A stretch of DNA of 64,000 nt from Opisthocomus hoazin (Eukaryota > Chordata > Aves > Opisthocomiformes > Opisthocomidae): assembly GCF_030867145.1 (NCBI RefSeq), contig NC_134433.1, positions 11,421,216 to 11,485,215 of the forward strand, written 5' to 3'. Position 1 is the first letter of the stretch; every line of letters begins with the position of its first letter. Below are positions 63,208-64,000 of the stretch, piece after piece. The notes below the pieces were generated by a model. That model did no database searches, was not told where the DNA came from, and saw only the letters and a list, made by a program, of their open reading frames with translations. Position numbers and translations under genes: made by a program.

Positions 63208-64000
63208 ATGGATGGCTTCCTCCGGAGCGTGGAGAAGGACCTGAACATCGACCGGCGGCAGCTGGCCGCCGCTGCCGAGGGGACCCACGTTATCGCCTTT
63301 GTCCCAGCGAAATGGCTGACGAGCCTCAAAGAGCGCCGGGTGCTGCCCGGCCTGTGCCCGCGGCCGGAGGGGCTGAGCGACGTGGAGGTGAGGACGTTCC
63401 TGCAGCACTCCGTGCAGAAGCTGCCCGCGGGCTGGACGCGGGTGGAGATCCATGGGCTGCGGAAGGACCGGCTGGCGTACCCCCTGCGGGTGCAGCCCCC
63501 CGCCTCCGACCAGCGGAACGGCAGCCCCGAAACCCTGCACGGCTTCATGCGGAGCGTCGCCTCCCAGAATTACCAAAACCTGTGGGGCCGGGCTCACGGC
63601 CTCTACGTGCGGCCGTACCGACACGCCGACGTGCCGCCCACCGTGCCAGCCCTGGACGCGCTGCGGGCCGCCCTGCAGAAGGCCTACGGCTGCTCCGTCC
63701 TTCAGGTGGGCAAGAGCGTGCCCGGTGCTTCCCCCGCCAAGGAGAGCGTGGCGGCCACCAAGGGGGTTCCCTCCTGCCCCAACGTGCTGCAGGCTGAAGC
63801 TCTGCTCGAGTCGGCCAACATGCTCTACGTCGTCTACCCTTACGTGCAGTACTGTTTGCACGACATCGTGACCTTCAGCCCGGCCAAGCTCACCAACAGC
63901 CATGCCAAAATCCTCTTCCTCCTCTTCCACGTGCTGCAGGCCATGAAGGCTTGTCACCAGGTGGGTCTGGCTTGTGGTGCCTTTTCCCTTCGGGACGTGG
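63208..64000 (+). CDS. WDR81: WD repeat-containing protein 81, N-terminal part (cut by window end)
   Basis: WDR81 is a large BEACH- and WD40-containing endosomal protein. With WDR91 it restrains the PI3-kinase complex during early-to-late endosome conversion, and it acts in aggrephagy; human mutations cause cerebellar ataxia and microcephaly. The exon begins at 63197 after a TTCCAG acceptor. The first ATG (63208) opens a frame that stays open to the window end, 264 codons. The sequence matches human WDR81 throughout: [99 protein letters not shown] and [16 protein letters not shown]. In human this coding exon is several kilobases long, so no donor is expected here. The human long isoform has about 25 extra N-terminal residues; I see no in-frame upstream ATG in this exon. 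Confidence 0.95.
   Translation, partial: MDGFLRSVEKDLNIDRRQLAAAAEGTHVIAFVPAKWLTSLKERRVLPGLCPRPEGLSDVEVRTFLQHSVQKLPAGWTRVEIHGLRKDRLAYPLRVQPPASDQRNGSPETLHGFMRSVASQNYQNLWGRAHGLYVRPYRHADVPPTVPALDALRAALQKAYGCSVLQVGKSVPGASPAKESVAATKGVPSCPNVLQAEALLESANMLYVVYPYVQYCLHDIVTFSPAKLTNSHAKILFLLFHVLQAMKACHQVGLACGAFSLRDV

Overview
This is a gene-dense, GC-rich stretch of a bird genome. The evidence is multi-exon vertebrate genes with GT-AG introns, several CR1 LINE fragments (the typical avian retroposon), no Alu- or B1-like SINEs, short introns and CpG islands, as on an avian microchromosome. Gene order matches human 17p13.3: SCARF1, RILP, PRPF8 and TLCD2 on the minus strand, then miR-22 with its host transcript on the minus strand, then WDR81 on the plus strand. 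One gene, an AIFM3-family oxidoreductase, lies between TLCD2 and miR-22 where human has none.

Layout. 1-1873: sequence 3' of SCARF1, no gene seen. 1874-7004 (-): SCARF1, complete, 11 coding exons, 867 aa. 8677-13275 (-): RILP, complete, 8 coding exons, 407 aa, with a G-rich minisatellite in intron 1. 13468-33257 (-): PRPF8, complete, 42 coding exons plus a non-coding first exon, 2335 aa. 33391-33720: PRPF8 CpG-island promoter. 36631-40439 (-): TLCD2, complete, 4 coding exons, 241 aa. 40440-48426: the largest intergenic interval. 48427-55155 (+): AIFM3-like (probably AIFM4) gene, 18 coding exons, 533 aa. 58057-58144 (-): the miR-22 hairpin, inside a probable MIR22HG transcript starting near 61.6 kb. 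60.3-61.9 kb: a CpG-island promoter shared head-to-head by MIR22HG and WDR81. 61837 to the end (+): WDR81 5' leader, a minisatellite-filled first intron, and the first 264 codons of its large coding exon, cut by the window edge.

I joined exons by hand at GT/AG sites and checked that reading phase was kept. Each complete gene gives an uninterrupted frame, and PRPF8 comes to the known vertebrate length of 2335 aa. UTR ends, transcription starts, the MIR22HG exon structure and the AIFM4 name are inferences. Functionally several products belong to endosome/lysosome and scavenging biology (SCARF1, RILP, WDR81), PRPF8 is the core spliceosome protein, and TLCD2 and the AIFM-like protein act in membrane-lipid and redox biology. 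Nothing suggests one joint pathway; this is an old syntenic block. I found no convincing new biological system. The most useful points are the intact AIFM3-like gene, three minisatellites in first introns or promoter flanks, and the small upstream ORFs in the WDR81 leader.
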